A stretch of 38,154 bases of DNA from CAYSRC01 sp964433495. Its GTDB lineage: Bacteria > Bacillota > Clostridia > Oscillospirales > Ruminococcaceae. Positions 1 to 7,620 of the stretch are shown piece by piece. The notes under the pieces were generated by a model. The model saw only the letters and a program-made list of their open reading frames with translations. It was not told the origin of the DNA and searched no databases. The stretch is taken from NCBI GenBank assembly GCA_964433495.1, contig CAYSRC010000020.1, positions 1-38,154 of the forward strand, written 5' to 3'. The number at the start of each line of letters is the position of its first letter. Positions within the stretch are counted from its first letter, which is position 1. Position numbers and translations under genes: made by a program.

Positions 1-24
1 CGATGATATACGCGTCGGGATTTT

Positions 25-113
25 TGGCGGAGCGGGTGGGATTCGAACCCACGGTGGGTTGCCCCACGCCGGTTTTCAAGACCGGTGCCTTAGACCAGCT
101 CGACCACCACTCC
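25..113 (-). tRNA. tRNA-Ser (anticodon UGA)
   Basis: Read on the minus strand, the 5' acceptor strand GGAGTGG pairs with CCGCTCC with one G-U pair. The T arm is GTGGG-TTCGAAT-CCCAC. The anticodon loop CTTGAAA carries TGA, which reads UCA serine codons. The long variable arm (GCGTGGGGCAACCCACC region) is the class II feature expected of tRNA-Ser. Discriminator G is followed by an encoded CCA at 25-27. Total length is 89 bases. The sequence just past the 3' end resembles one arm of the hairpin at 38026-38059. Confidence 0.96.
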
Positions 114-162
114 GAATATACACGCCGAGTAGGCGTGAACATGTTGAAAAAACGGGATGCCG

Positions 163-1335
163 TCAGATGGTATAATCGACAACCTCGCGGACCCTGCCGC
201 CCTCGGTATAGACACGCTCGACCCGGCGGGTGATGCCGCACATGAGCTCATAGCTTATCGTCCCCATGAGCCCCGCGATGTTGTCGAGCCCCACCGGCGA
301 GCAGCCGCCGAACAGCGTGACCGCGTCGCCCTCCCTAATGTCGATGCCGCTGACGTCGATCATCATCTGATCCATGCAGATGTTGCCGAGGATGGGTACC
401 AAACGGTTGGCGGCGTACACGACGCCCTTGTTGGACATGAGCCGCGGGTAGCCGTCGGCATATCCGACGGGAAGCGTCGCGACGGTCATGTCTCGGTCGG
501 CGGTGAAGGTGCAGCCGTAGCTGACGCTTTCGCCCTTGCGAAGCGGCTTGACCATTGACACTATTGATTTTAACTCCATCACGGGCCGCAGGTCAAGCCC
601 CTTTATCGGCCTGCCCGTGGGGGACAGACCGTACAGCACGACGCCCGGGCGCACCATCGTGTGCGCCCACTCGGGGTAGAAGACGGACGCCGCGCTGTTG
701 CAGCAGTGTACATCGTCAAACTCGATGCAGTGGTCGCGCAGCTCGTCGACGACCGAGACAAACCTGTCGTGTTGCAGCGCTGTAAAGGCGCGGCCCTTTT
801 CGGTCTCCTCGTCAGCCGCGGCAAAGTGGGTAAAGATGCCGGTGACGTGAAGCGACGGCTGATAAAACGCGCGCGCGATGTCGGTCAGCAGCTGCTCGCG
901 GTTTTCGAGGCTGTAGCCGATGCGCGACATGCCGGTGTCGAGCTTGATGTGGGCGCGGACGGTCGCGTTTGCCCTTTTGGCCTCGGCCGCAAGCCGCTCG
1001 GCGTAGTCGGCATTGAGCAGCGTCTGGGTGATGTCGTACCGATAGAGGTCTGCGGCATAGTCGGTCGGGGTATAGCCCAAAATGAGGATCGGAAGATCGA
1101 TGCCGGCCTTTCTCAGCACGACGGCCTCGAGCAGGTTTGACACGCCGAGCTGCGACACGCCGCACTCGCCGAGCGCCCGCGCTATCTGAACCGAGCCGTG
1201 CCCGTAGCCGTCCGCCTTGACGATGCCCATTATCCTGACCGACGGGCCGACAAGCCGACGCACGACCGCAAAGTTGTGCTTTAGGTTGTCAAGGTTTATC
1301 TCGGCCCATGTCCTGTTAAACTGCCTCAAAATCAA
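163..1335 (-). CDS. alr: alanine racemase
   Basis: This enzyme interconverts L- and D-alanine with pyridoxal phosphate (PLP) and supplies D-Ala for peptidoglycan and teichoic acids; it is cytosolic. The PLP lysine is K40 in VKADGYGHG. K131 in HIKLDTGMSRIG fits the usual carbamylated lysine, and Y273 in SYGCTF is the second catalytic base. The C-terminal barrel follows with PVGYADGYPR and GNICMDQMM. At 390 residues it has the normal family length. No ATG is available at the N-terminus. The TTG at 1335 is listed, but a second TTG at 1329 sits about 7 bases after a GGGGG run and may be the true start. It lies between the tRNA and an M3 peptidase on the same strand, about 310 bases from the peptidase, so it is probably transcribed separately. 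Confidence 0.95.
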   Translation of the reverse strand: MILRQFNRTWAEINLDNLKHNFAVVRRLVGPSVRIMGIVKADGYGHGSVQIARALGECGVSQLGVSNLLEAVVLRKAGIDLPILILGYTPTDYAADLYRYDITQTLLNADYAERLAAEAKRANATVRAHIKLDTGMSRIGYSLENREQLLTDIARAFYQPSLHVTGIFTHFAAADEETEKGRAFTALQHDRFVSVVDELRDHCIEFDDVHCCNSAASVFYPEWAHTMVRPGVVLYGLSPTGRPIKGLDLRPVMELKSIVSMVKPLRKGESVSYGCTFTADRDMTVATLPVGYADGYPRLMSNKGVVYAANRLVPILGNICMDQMMIDVSGIDIREGDAVTLFGGCSPVGLDNIAGLMGTISYELMCGITRRVERVYTEGGRVREVVDYTI

Positions 1336-1648
1336 ATCCCCCGCCCCTCAAAAACCCGCCCCGCCGAACGGTCACAGCCGCCGCGGAGGGCTTAAAATAA
1401 ACAGAGAGTAAATTCTTACTATAATATTGTAAACAACAGACGCGCACCGCGGCCCGGGACAACGCCCTCGAGGCGAGTTTCGCCGCAGTCGGGCGGCGAA
1501 ACACCGTTCGGCGCGAAAAGCCCCCTGGGGAATCCGGCGAAACCGTCAAAACCGCTTTGCGCGGCGCAGACAACGCCGCTTAAGAACCTCCGCCCTCGGG
1601 CCGAGCAAGGCCCCTGTCAAAAGGGAGCGACAGCACGGGATAACCCTG
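1336..1648. other. intergenic region with one strong inverted repeat
   Basis: No credible gene is seen here. A perfect 10-base-pair stem lies at 1477-1486 and 1493-1502 (GTTTCGCCGC paired with GCGGCGAAAC) with a 6-base loop. Neither side has a T run, so it is not a standard intrinsic terminator. The upstream region of alr near 1400-1430 is AT-rich and may hold its promoter, but I could not fix convincing -35 and -10 boxes. Confidence 0.5.
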
Positions 1649-3355
1649 TCAGCAATCTTCGACCTTGTCTTCTATCGATACAAGATAATCATATGCGGTG
1701 CGGGCAAGTCCCGATACCGCGCCCTCCTTAAACGGCAGCTCAAAGCCCGCCTGCGTGAGCAGGTCGGTATAGGTCCTGGTCCCGGCCTTTTTAATCAGCT
1801 CGAGATAGACACCCCATGCCTTTTCACGGTCCTCGCGCATCAGCTTCCAGAAGCAGACGGCGGCGTACTGCGCCATGCAGTAGTCGATGTAGTAGAAGGG
1901 CACCTCGTAGATGTGCAGCTGTCTCTGCCACATTGCGCCCATGCTGTAGCGCTCGAGGTCGCCGTATTCGACGCCGGGCATGTATATCTTTTCAAGGCGC
2001 GCCCACTCGGCGTGACGCTGTGCGGGCGTCATGTCGGGGTTGTCGTAGACGCTGTGCTGGAAGTGGTCGACAAGGCAGCCGTAGGGCCAAAAGCTCAGGT
2101 CGCCCGACAGGTGCGAAAAATAGTACTTTTCGGTGTCGTCCCCGAAGAACAGCTTCATCCACGGGTAGGTGAAAAACTCCATCGACATCGAGTGGATCTC
2201 GGCGACGTCCATCGTCATCTCAGTCGGCGCACTGAGGTCGTACATGCGAGAGGCGACATACCCCTCAAATGCGTGCCCGCACTCGTGCGTCAGCACGTCG
2301 ACGTCGTCCTTTGTGCCGTTGAAACTCGCGAAGATGAATGGGGCCTTGAACTCACCGAAATCGGTGCAGTAGCCGCCGTTGGCCTTGCCGGGCTTTGCGA
2401 GCACGTCGAACAGCTCGTATTTCGTCATGAAGTCGATAAACTCGCCTGTCTCTTTTGAGAGCTCGCGGTACATCCGAACGCCGTTCTGAAGGATCTCGTC
2501 GGCGCCGCCCGTGGGCTTGGGGTTGCCCGAACTGAACTCAAAGTCGATGTCCCACTTTTTGGGGTCGGTTATCCCGGTGCGCCTGTATTGCAGCTTTTTG
2601 AGCTCGCCCACAAGCGGCACGACGCCGCGCACCACCTCGTCGCGGAACGACGCGACCTCTTGGGGGCCGTAGCAGTTTCGGGTGTTGCGGCAGTACGCAA
2701 GCTCGGTGAAGGTGTTGAAGCCGAGCTTTTTCGCAATCGAGGTGCGCACCTTGACGAGCTCGTCAAATATCCCGTCGAGCCGCTCGCCGATGCTCATGAA
2801 AAAGTCGCTTTCGGCCTTAAAGGCGGCGTGGCGAACGTTGCGGTCGCGGCTTATCTTGTAGGGGCCGAGCTGCGGCAGGTTGAGCACCTTGCCGTCAAAC
2901 TCGATCTGCGCCGAGGCGGTCAGCGCCTGATACTCGCTGACAAGGGCATTTTCGCGGGTCAGCTCCCCGACAACCGCAGGGGAGATGCAGCGGGCCGAAA
3001 GCTCCATGTTCCGCACGGCGACCTTGCCCGCGACCCGCTCGATCGCCTCGCGGTAGGGCGAGGCGACGATGGCCCGCTCGACCGACGCGGTGAGCTCCTG
3101 CAGCGCGGGGGTGTATTCGTCGTAGTAGTCCTTTTCGGCGCGGTAAAACTCATCCCTCGTGTCGATTGTGAACCGCGCGTATGCGAGCGACGACATGGTA
3201 TAGACGTGGCTGAGAAAGCGATCCATCGCCCTGTAGCACTCGACGGCCTGCTGTTCGGACGCGGCGTTCTTGACGCCGTCGCACGCACGAACGAACTCCT
3301 CGGGAATGGGATCGATCACCGCCCGGGTGTACTTGATGTCAGAAAATTTTTTCAT
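1649..3355 (-). CDS. M3 family oligoendopeptidase (PepF-like)
   Basis: This is a cytosolic zinc metallopeptidase that cuts short peptides, from the thimet/oligoendopeptidase F family. The zinc motif HECGH is at residues 357-361, in the expected C-terminal half. The downstream EIHSMSME segment supplies the third ligand, probably E386. The N-terminal 200 residues are the helical lobe with many aromatic and charged residues. At 568 residues it is normal for the shorter Clostridia members. The start MKKFSD is preceded by CGGAGGAGCAT, a strong ribosome site. It is followed by a 313-base gap before alr, so it is probably monocistronic. Peptide recycling is the likely role, and the substrate cannot be read from sequence. 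Confidence 0.93.
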   Translation of the reverse strand: MKKFSDIKYTRAVIDPIPEEFVRACDGVKNAASEQQAVECYRAMDRFLSHVYTMSSLAYARFTIDTRDEFYRAEKDYYDEYTPALQELTASVERAIVASPYREAIERVAGKVAVRNMELSARCISPAVVGELTRENALVSEYQALTASAQIEFDGKVLNLPQLGPYKISRDRNVRHAAFKAESDFFMSIGERLDGIFDELVKVRTSIAKKLGFNTFTELAYCRNTRNCYGPQEVASFRDEVVRGVVPLVGELKKLQYRRTGITDPKKWDIDFEFSSGNPKPTGGADEILQNGVRMYRELSKETGEFIDFMTKYELFDVLAKPGKANGGYCTDFGEFKAPFIFASFNGTKDDVDVLTHECGHAFEGYVASRMYDLSAPTEMTMDVAEIHSMSMEFFTYPWMKLFFGDDTEKYYFSHLSGDLSFWPYGCLVDHFQHSVYDNPDMTPAQRHAEWARLEKIYMPGVEYGDLERYSMGAMWQRQLHIYEVPFYYIDYCMAQYAAVCFWKLMREDREKAWGVYLELIKKAGTRTYTDLLTQAGFELPFKEGAVSGLARTAYDYLVSIEDKVEDC

Positions 3356-3655
3356 ATGCTCCTCCGAATTATCCGCTCCGCGCCGCTCGGCGGCCGGCCG
3401 GTTTCAGTGTACAGGTGATGCTTGCGGACTTTGGTCCGCCCCCCGAGAGACAAAGGCCGCACGGGTTCATGTCGGTACAGGTTGACATGGTAAAACATGA
3501 ACGCTGTATTTACACAGAGTTATTATTGTCGAAAGATTTGCGATCCGTATATATGAAGTTAAGGTAACAAAAGTATATAATCGCCGAAAAATCTGCCGCC
3601 TCGGCGCGGTTTTAACCATGCCGAAGTGTTATCCCGTCCCTCAAGGCTTCCTTAC

Positions 3656-4130
3656 CGAACGCAATCGGAACGGCGTTCGGGGATTCACATATTCCCGTGA
3701 ACTCAGCAGAGCGTAAAAAAGTGCGACACTCGGCACAATATGTAGGGCGTGTCGCATATCCGTTCCGTTACCGACCAACTCGCCGGAATATGCGAGCCGT
3801 GTCGGCGGAGTCGACTGAGGGATTGGCTGTGCAGAGCTTTGTCGTTTAAACATGCCTTGTGTTGCGACCTTTGCTGACCGCTTACAATCCCCCCGCCGCT
3901 CCGCGGCCCTCCCCCCTTTACACAAGGGGGGCTTTAGGCCCTCGGCAAACCTGAAAGCTTGCACTCGTCCCTCGGGCTGCCTGCCCTTTGGCGCCCTTAT
4001 CGAACGCAATCGGTACGGCGTTCGGGGGTTCCCATACTCTCGGGAATACTGTCGAGTGTAAAAAAGTACGACACTCGGCAGGGTTCACATGCTCCCGTGA
4101 ATTCTGGCGCATGTCCGTGCCTTTAACATG
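3656..4130. repeat. divergent direct repeats made of short hairpins
   Basis: Two related blocks start with CGAACGCAATCGG at 3656 and 4001. Each opens with a CGAACGC...GCGTTCG hairpin. Each then carries TTCAC-type/GTGAA-type dyads and a GTAAAAAAGT(A/G)CGACACTCGG segment flanked by complementary arms. A third partial block, TTCACATGCTCCCGTGAA, is at about 4084-4101. Between the blocks a hairpin CCCCCCTT-TACAC-AAGGGGGG sits at 3911-3931. The order of modules is kept but their bases drift, as in old mobile or regulatory repeats. ORFs across this region are not convincing. The rest of 3356-3655 holds only a GCGGAC-TTTG-GTCCGC hairpin near 3425 and AT-rich DNA. Confidence 0.6.
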
Positions 4131-4185
4131 CGGCCACCCTACGGGAAAAAGTTTGACGCAAGTCGAACTTTTGGTAACGGCGTGA

Positions 4186-4853
4186 GGTTATTATTACGGG
4201 ATCGGCACGACAGCGCCCACGACAAATGAGGCGATGCTTCGCCGAATTTGCCCGTAACAATGTTCTCGGCGGGTTGAGGCTTTGCCTCAANNNNNNNNNN
4301 NNNNNNNNNNNNNNNNNNNNNNNNNNNNNNNNNNNNNNNNNNNNNNNNNNNNNNNNNNNNNNNNNNNNNNNNNNNNNNNNNNNNNNNNNNGGTTGAGGCT
4401 TTGCCTCAACCCCCATGCGCTTGTCAGCGCATGGGTCGGCCGCCCAAAGGGCGGCCCTGCCATTTATGCAAAGCTTCATGGCTTGGGGGTTATTATCACG
4501 GGATCGGCGCGACAGCACCCACGACAAATGAGGCGGCGCTTCGCCGAATTTGCCCGTAACAATGTTCTCGGCGGGTTGAGGCTTTGCCTCAACCCCCATG
4601 CGCTTGTCAGCGCATGGGTCGGCCGCCCGCAGGGCGGCCCTGCCATTTATGCAAAGCTTCATGGCTTGGGGGTTATTATTACGGGATCGGCGCGACAGCG
4701 CCCACGACAAATGAGGTGTCGCTTTGCCGAATTTGCCCGTAACAATGTTCTCGGCGGGTTGAGGCTTTGCCTCAACCCCCATGCGCTTGTCAGCGCATGG
4801 GTCGGCCGCCCGCAGGGCGGGCCGCCGAGGTTATTATACCACACCCCCATGTA
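4186..4853. repeat. 183-base hairpin-rich tandem repeat
   Basis: Units begin GGTTATTATYACGGG at 4186, 4488 and 4671, the last two 183 bases apart. The 4186-4488 interval contains the 100-N gap. Each unit has an outer pair CGGGATCGG...CCCGTAACAATGTTCTC. It is followed by three compact hairpins: TGAGGC-TTT-GCCTCA, CATGCGCTT-GT-CAGCGCATG and GGCCGCCC-GCA-GGGCGGCC. The unit ends with ATGCAAAGCTTCATGGCTTGGG. The last unit breaks off inside its third hairpin and runs into GAGGTTATTATACCA near 4830, the border sequence of the repeats at 11578-11871. No spacer-like unique sequence separates the units. The 4123-4185 interval before it shows nothing recognisable. Confidence 0.85.
4291..4390. other. assembly gap (100 N) inside the tandem repeat
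   Basis: Exactly 100 N interrupt the repeat. The bases on both sides are the same 19 bases, GGTTGAGGCTTTGCCTCAA, at 4272-4290 and 4391-4409. The true sequence therefore could be a direct join or any number of further 183-base units. The gap length should be treated as a placeholder. Confidence 0.98.
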
Positions 4854-4910
4854 TTTTTAAAGCGCGTCGGGGCACGCTATATAAAAACCCGAAGGACAAG
4901 GAGAACCCAC

Positions 4911-5363
4911 ATGAATTACGACGAAAAGCTTCTTATCGAGATACACAAGAGCGCGGATATGGGCAGGTCGACCCTCCTAAAGCTCGCGCCGCACATTCAG
5001 GACAGTGAGTTCAAAAGCCTCGTCGACACCCAGCGGGAGGACTACAACCGCGTCTTTATCGCGGCGGGCGCAAAGCTCAAGGCGGTGCAGAATAACAACG
5101 CGGGCGCGCCCCGCACGGCCGTTGCAATGGGCGGTATGATGGCCGACATGCGCGCGGCCGCCAACAACGATCCCGAATATCTCGCGGATGTCATCCTGCG
5201 GGGCATCGATACAGGCATAAAGGACATCAACGCCGCGCTCAGAGAATACGGCGACGGGGCCACCCCCGAGACCGTCCGCCTCGCGACGACCTTCAGGGAG
5301 CACCTTGTCAAGGGCAGGGCGGCGTTTGAGCGATATCTCCCCGAGAGCGGCGCGTCCTGCTGA
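4911..5363 (+). CDS. small helical protein, possibly ferritin-like bundle
   Basis: This 150-residue soluble protein is unrecognised by name. The ATG at 4911 follows AAGGAGAACCCAC, a good ribosome site; in-frame codons further upstream run through repeat DNA and are not used. The sequence is almost entirely helix-prone, with heptad-like stretches such as NYDEKLLIEIHKSADMG and a methionine-rich centre (MGGMMADMRAA). Residues of the EIHKSADMG and REHLVKGRAAFERYL type resemble the DUF2383/ferritin-like four-helix families, but no complete E..ExxH metal site is evident. It has no signal peptide or membrane segment. It is a single-gene unit ending in a strong terminator, directly before the BlaI operon. 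No function is assigned. Confidence 0.8.
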   Translation: MNYDEKLLIEIHKSADMGRSTLLKLAPHIQDSEFKSLVDTQREDYNRVFIAAGAKLKAVQNNNAGAPRTAVAMGGMMADMRAAANNDPEYLADVILRGIDTGIKDINAALREYGDGATPETVRLATTFREHLVKGRAAFERYLPESGASC

Positions 5364-5403
5364 CCGGAAAGGGCTGTGCTGCCGTGTAAAAGCCAAACAG
5401 GGC

Positions 5404-5430
5404 AAAAAGCCGCGCGCTGCGCGGCTTTTT
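5404..5430 (+). terminator. intrinsic terminator after the small helical protein
   Basis: A perfect 12-base-pair stem AAAAAGCCGCGC/GCGCGGCTTTTT with a 3-base GCT loop ends in a T run. The stem is flanked by A and T tracts, so it could stop transcription from either side. It separates the gene ending at 5363 from the BlaI-type operon. Confidence 0.9.
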
Positions 5431-5494
5431 ATAGTTTTCACCTCTCGCACCGCCGACGCCGAACCCTGTTTGAACAGCAAAATACAATCGAAGC

Positions 5495-5523
5495 TTGACA
5501 AATGTGTCGGTAGGTTGTAAACT
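5495..5523 (+). promoter_or_regulatory. promoter of the BlaI-type operon
   Basis: A consensus -35 box TTGACA (5495-5500) is followed after 17 bases by TAAACT (5518-5523), which matches TATAAT at 4 of 6 positions. The spacer contains TGTCGGTAGG at 5505-5514, the same ten bases that open the palindromic operator 22 bases downstream. Repressor bound there would sit on the promoter. Confidence 0.75.
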
Positions 5524-5550
5524 ATATGTCGGTAGGCTACCGACATATAG
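5522..5550 (+). promoter_or_regulatory. palindromic operator for the BlaI-like repressor
   Basis: A perfect 14-base inverted repeat, CTATATGTCGGTAG and CTACCGACATATAG, is separated by a single G. It covers the -10 region to just before the ribosome site of the repressor gene. BlaI/MecI repressors are known to bind dyads of this size next to their own genes, so autorepression is the straightforward reading. Confidence 0.85.
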
Positions 5551-5563
5551 AGGAGGGGCAGCG

Positions 5564-5926
5564 ATGAACGAATTAAAATTAGGCGCAGTGGACGCCCGAT
5601 TTGCCGACATCGTGTGGGACAACGCGCCGCTCACGACGGGCGCGCTTGTCAAGCTGTGCGCCGAGCGCCTCAACTGGAAGCGGCCGACGACCTATTCGGC
5701 GCTTCGCAAGTTCTGCGACAACGGGATCTTCAGGACGGAGAACAGCGTCGTCACGGTGCTGGTCACAAAGGATGAGCTGCACGGCAGACAGAGCGCGCGT
5801 TTTGTGGAGGATGTGTTCGGCGGCTCGCTCCCCGCGATGGTCGCGGCGTTCACAAGTCATAAGAAGCTGAGCTCGGCCGAGATCGATGAGATTCAAAAGA
5901 TGATCGATTCGGCAAAGGAGGTGTAG
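5564..5926 (+). CDS. BlaI/MecI-family transcriptional repressor
   Basis: This 120-residue winged-helix repressor has the family's usual length. The N-terminal DNA-binding half includes LTTGALVKLCAERLNWKRPTTY, the recognition helix TTYSALRKFCDNGI, and a wing around VVTVLVTKDE. The C-terminal half (FVEDVFGGSLPAMVAAF onward) is the helical dimerisation part where M56 proteases cut the known BlaI proteins. The ATG follows AGGAGGGGCAGCG. It is 5 bases upstream of the M56 protease gene and is preceded by a promoter with a perfect palindrome, so a self-repressed sensor-repressor operon is likely. No beta-lactamase or PBP gene is present, so the regulon is not evidently antibiotic resistance. Confidence 0.92.
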   Translation: MNELKLGAVDARFADIVWDNAPLTTGALVKLCAERLNWKRPTTYSALRKFCDNGIFRTENSVVTVLVTKDELHGRQSARFVEDVFGGSLPAMVAAFTSHKKLSSAEIDEIQKMIDSAKEV

Positions 5927-5931
5927 CGTCT

Positions 5932-7365
5932 ATGGCGTCGGCGTTTCTCTCAAGGGCGTTTGCCGCTGCGGTCGGCATGAGCGCCGCGGCGTCTTGGATG
6001 ATTGTTGCCGTCCTGCTGCTTCGCCCCGCGCTGAAAAGGGCGCCGCGGGCGATCGTCTGCCTGCTGTGGCTGCTCGTCGCGGTGCGCCTCGTCTGCCCCT
6101 TTTCGATAGAGAGCAGCTTGAGCGTTATCCCGCAGCTGCGGCCTGCCGCCGGCGGCGCCGTATACGCTGCGCAAGCCCCGGGCCCTTTTGGGGCGGACAA
6201 CGCTGCGCCCGCCGAAGACGATGCCGGGCCCGCCGAGCCCTTCGCTCAGCCGGGCCGCGAGAACAACGCGCCGCGGGATGCGGGGGTGTTCCCGTTGCTT
6301 TGGGCCGCAGGGATGGCGGGGATGGCGGCGGCCGCGGCGGCGGGGCAGCTGCGTCTTCGGAAAAGGGTCGGCATGTCGGTCCCGCAGGGGGATGATATCC
6401 TGCTGTGCGATACCATTCCCTCCCCATTCATCCTCGGCGTGCTGAAGCCCAAAATCTACCTGCCCTCGGGTATGACGGGGGCGGCGCGCTGCCATGCGCT
6501 CGCACACGAGCGGGCACATCTCTCCCGCGGGGATCACCTTTGGAAGCCGCTGGGATATTGCATCCTCACCGTGCACTGGTTCAACCCGCTGTGCTGGATA
6601 GGCTTTGCACTGCTGTGCCGGGACATCGAGTTCGCGTGCGACGAAAGGGTCATCCGAGGGCTGGATTTTGAGGGACGGCGCGCTTATTCGCAGGCGCTGC
6701 TCGATTGCAGCGCCGGGCGGCACAGGGCCGCCGCCTGCCCGCTCGCGTTCGGCGAGGTCGACGTCGGCCGGCGGGTCAAAGGGATCCTGCGCTACAAAAG
6801 GCCGAGCCGCCGCTCGCTCGCCGTCTCTTCGGCCGTGTGTGTCGCGGCGGCGCTGTGTCTGCTGACCGACCCGCCGCGTGTCGCGGCCTCGGGCAACGAT
6901 GCTCCCGCGGCGCAGATTCAGTCGCAGCAGACGGCCGGCTCGGAAACGGCGGGTGCCCGCCACACCGGGGCGGACGCGGCGGGGTGGGTTTGGCCCACGC
7001 GCAGTGCCGACATCTCCGCCCGGTACGGCGACAGGGTCGACACCCCGACGGGCGAGGCCCTCTTTGTCGATCATCTCAACATAAGGGCCGAGCACGGGGA
7101 CGATGTCTTTGCCGCCGCCGACGGCGCGGTGAGCGAGGTCGCGTTCGACGCGGAGTACGGCCGCTATGTCGTCGTGCGCTGCGACGACGGGGTCAACATC
7201 GTGTACGGCCATCTCGACGAGGTTTCGGTGTCGCCCGGCAGCCGGGTGCGCGCCGGACAGAGGATCGGCAGCGTCGGAAAAACCGGGCGCGCGGCGTCCG
7301 ACTGCCTGCTGTTTTTGGTGTATGACGCCGACGGGACGCTCGACCCGCTGCAATACTATGGATGA
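5932..7365 (+). CDS. M56 (BlaR1-like) membrane protease with degenerate M23 domain
   Basis: This 477-residue protein is the likely sensor partner of the preceding repressor. Membrane helices lie near residues 18-33, 40-56, 118-138 and 297-312. The M56 zinc motif HERAH is at 192-196 with the downstream DIEFACDERV (231-240) characteristic of BlaR1. After a low-complexity linker (316-350), a LytM/M23-type domain occupies about 352-475. In BlaR1 this position holds a penicillin-binding sensor. The M23 domain keeps YGHL (His427) and the G-rich core. It lacks the first His/Asp pair (VDHLNI instead of HxGID), and the final HLH is CLL at 458-460, so hydrolysis is unlikely and ligand binding plausible. 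M23/M56 combinations are known in Firmicutes. Confidence 0.88.
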   Translation: MASAFLSRAFAAAVGMSAAASWMIVAVLLLRPALKRAPRAIVCLLWLLVAVRLVCPFSIESSLSVIPQLRPAAGGAVYAAQAPGPFGADNAAPAEDDAGPAEPFAQPGRENNAPRDAGVFPLLWAAGMAGMAAAAAAGQLRLRKRVGMSVPQGDDILLCDTIPSPFILGVLKPKIYLPSGMTGAARCHALAHERAHLSRGDHLWKPLGYCILTVHWFNPLCWIGFALLCRDIEFACDERVIRGLDFEGRRAYSQALLDCSAGRHRAAACPLAFGEVDVGRRVKGILRYKRPSRRSLAVSSAVCVAAALCLLTDPPRVAASGNDAPAAQIQSQQTAGSETAGARHTGADAAGWVWPTRSADISARYGDRVDTPTGEALFVDHLNIRAEHGDDVFAAADGAVSEVAFDAEYGRYVVVRCDDGVNIVYGHLDEVSVSPGSRVRAGQRIGSVGKTGRAASDCLLFLVYDADGTLDPLQYYG

Positions 7366-7540
7366 GCGGCCGAGGGAGGAGTGGCTGCGCTGCCCCGTGT
7401 GCGGCGGCAAAACGCGGGTGAGGATACGGCGGGACACGGTGCTCAAGCGGTTCCCGCTGTTCTGCCCGAAGTGCAGGCGGGAGGTTTTGATCGACGTACA
7501 ACAATTGAATATCCGCGTTATCAAGGAGCCGGATGCTTAA
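7358..7540 (+). CDS. cysteine-rich KTR domain protein (zinc-ribbon-like)
   Basis: This 60-residue protein starts at an ATG inside the last codons of the M56 gene, an 8-base overlap that suggests translational coupling. Two CPxC pairs, CPVCGGKTR near residue 12 and CPKCRRE near residue 36, form a probable zinc ribbon. The KTR tripeptide and the ending NIRVIKEPDA match the Cys_rich_KTR family. That family is common in Clostridia and often linked to conjugative elements (from memory). The role of the family is unknown. The position at the end of a BlaI/M56 operon, followed by a strong terminator, makes it the third member of that unit. Confidence 0.88.
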   Translation: MDERPREEWLRCPVCGGKTRVRIRRDTVLKRFPLFCPKCRREVLIDVQQLNIRVIKEPDA

Positions 7541-7546
7541 GACACA

Positions 7547-7586
7547 GAGCCGATAACCCGTGACAGGAGGGGTTGTCGGCTCTTTT
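7547..7586 (+). terminator. intrinsic terminator of the BlaI-type operon
   Basis: GAGCCGATAACCC (7547-7559) pairs with GGGTTGTCGGCTC (7570-7582) with one G-T pair over a 10-base loop, followed by TTTT. It closes the three-gene operon just before the lipoprotein gene. Confidence 0.88.
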
Positions 7587-7620
7587 GGTTGTATTTTTAT
7601 TCCTTACAGGGAGGTTTACC

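Noticed and set aside
3..233. 76-residue ORF over the tRNA
   Set aside because: It reads through the complement of tRNA-Ser; a known false-ORF pattern.
4186..4853. CRISPR array
   Set aside because: Units are 183 bases and directly adjacent, with no unique spacers of constant length, and no cas genes are present.
4123..4860. Long ORFs on both strands across the repeat and N gap
   Set aside because: They translate the 183-base repeats and the N run; the apparent proteins are internally repetitive, lack ribosome sites and match no family.
5950..7524. 524-residue minus-strand ORF opposite the M56 gene
   Set aside because: High-GC shadow frame; biased composition, no family match, and the plus strand carries recognisable HERAH and M23 sequence.
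5564..7540. Beta-lactam resistance regulatory operon
   Set aside because: The penicillin-binding sensor domain is absent and no beta-lactamase or resistant PBP gene is nearby.
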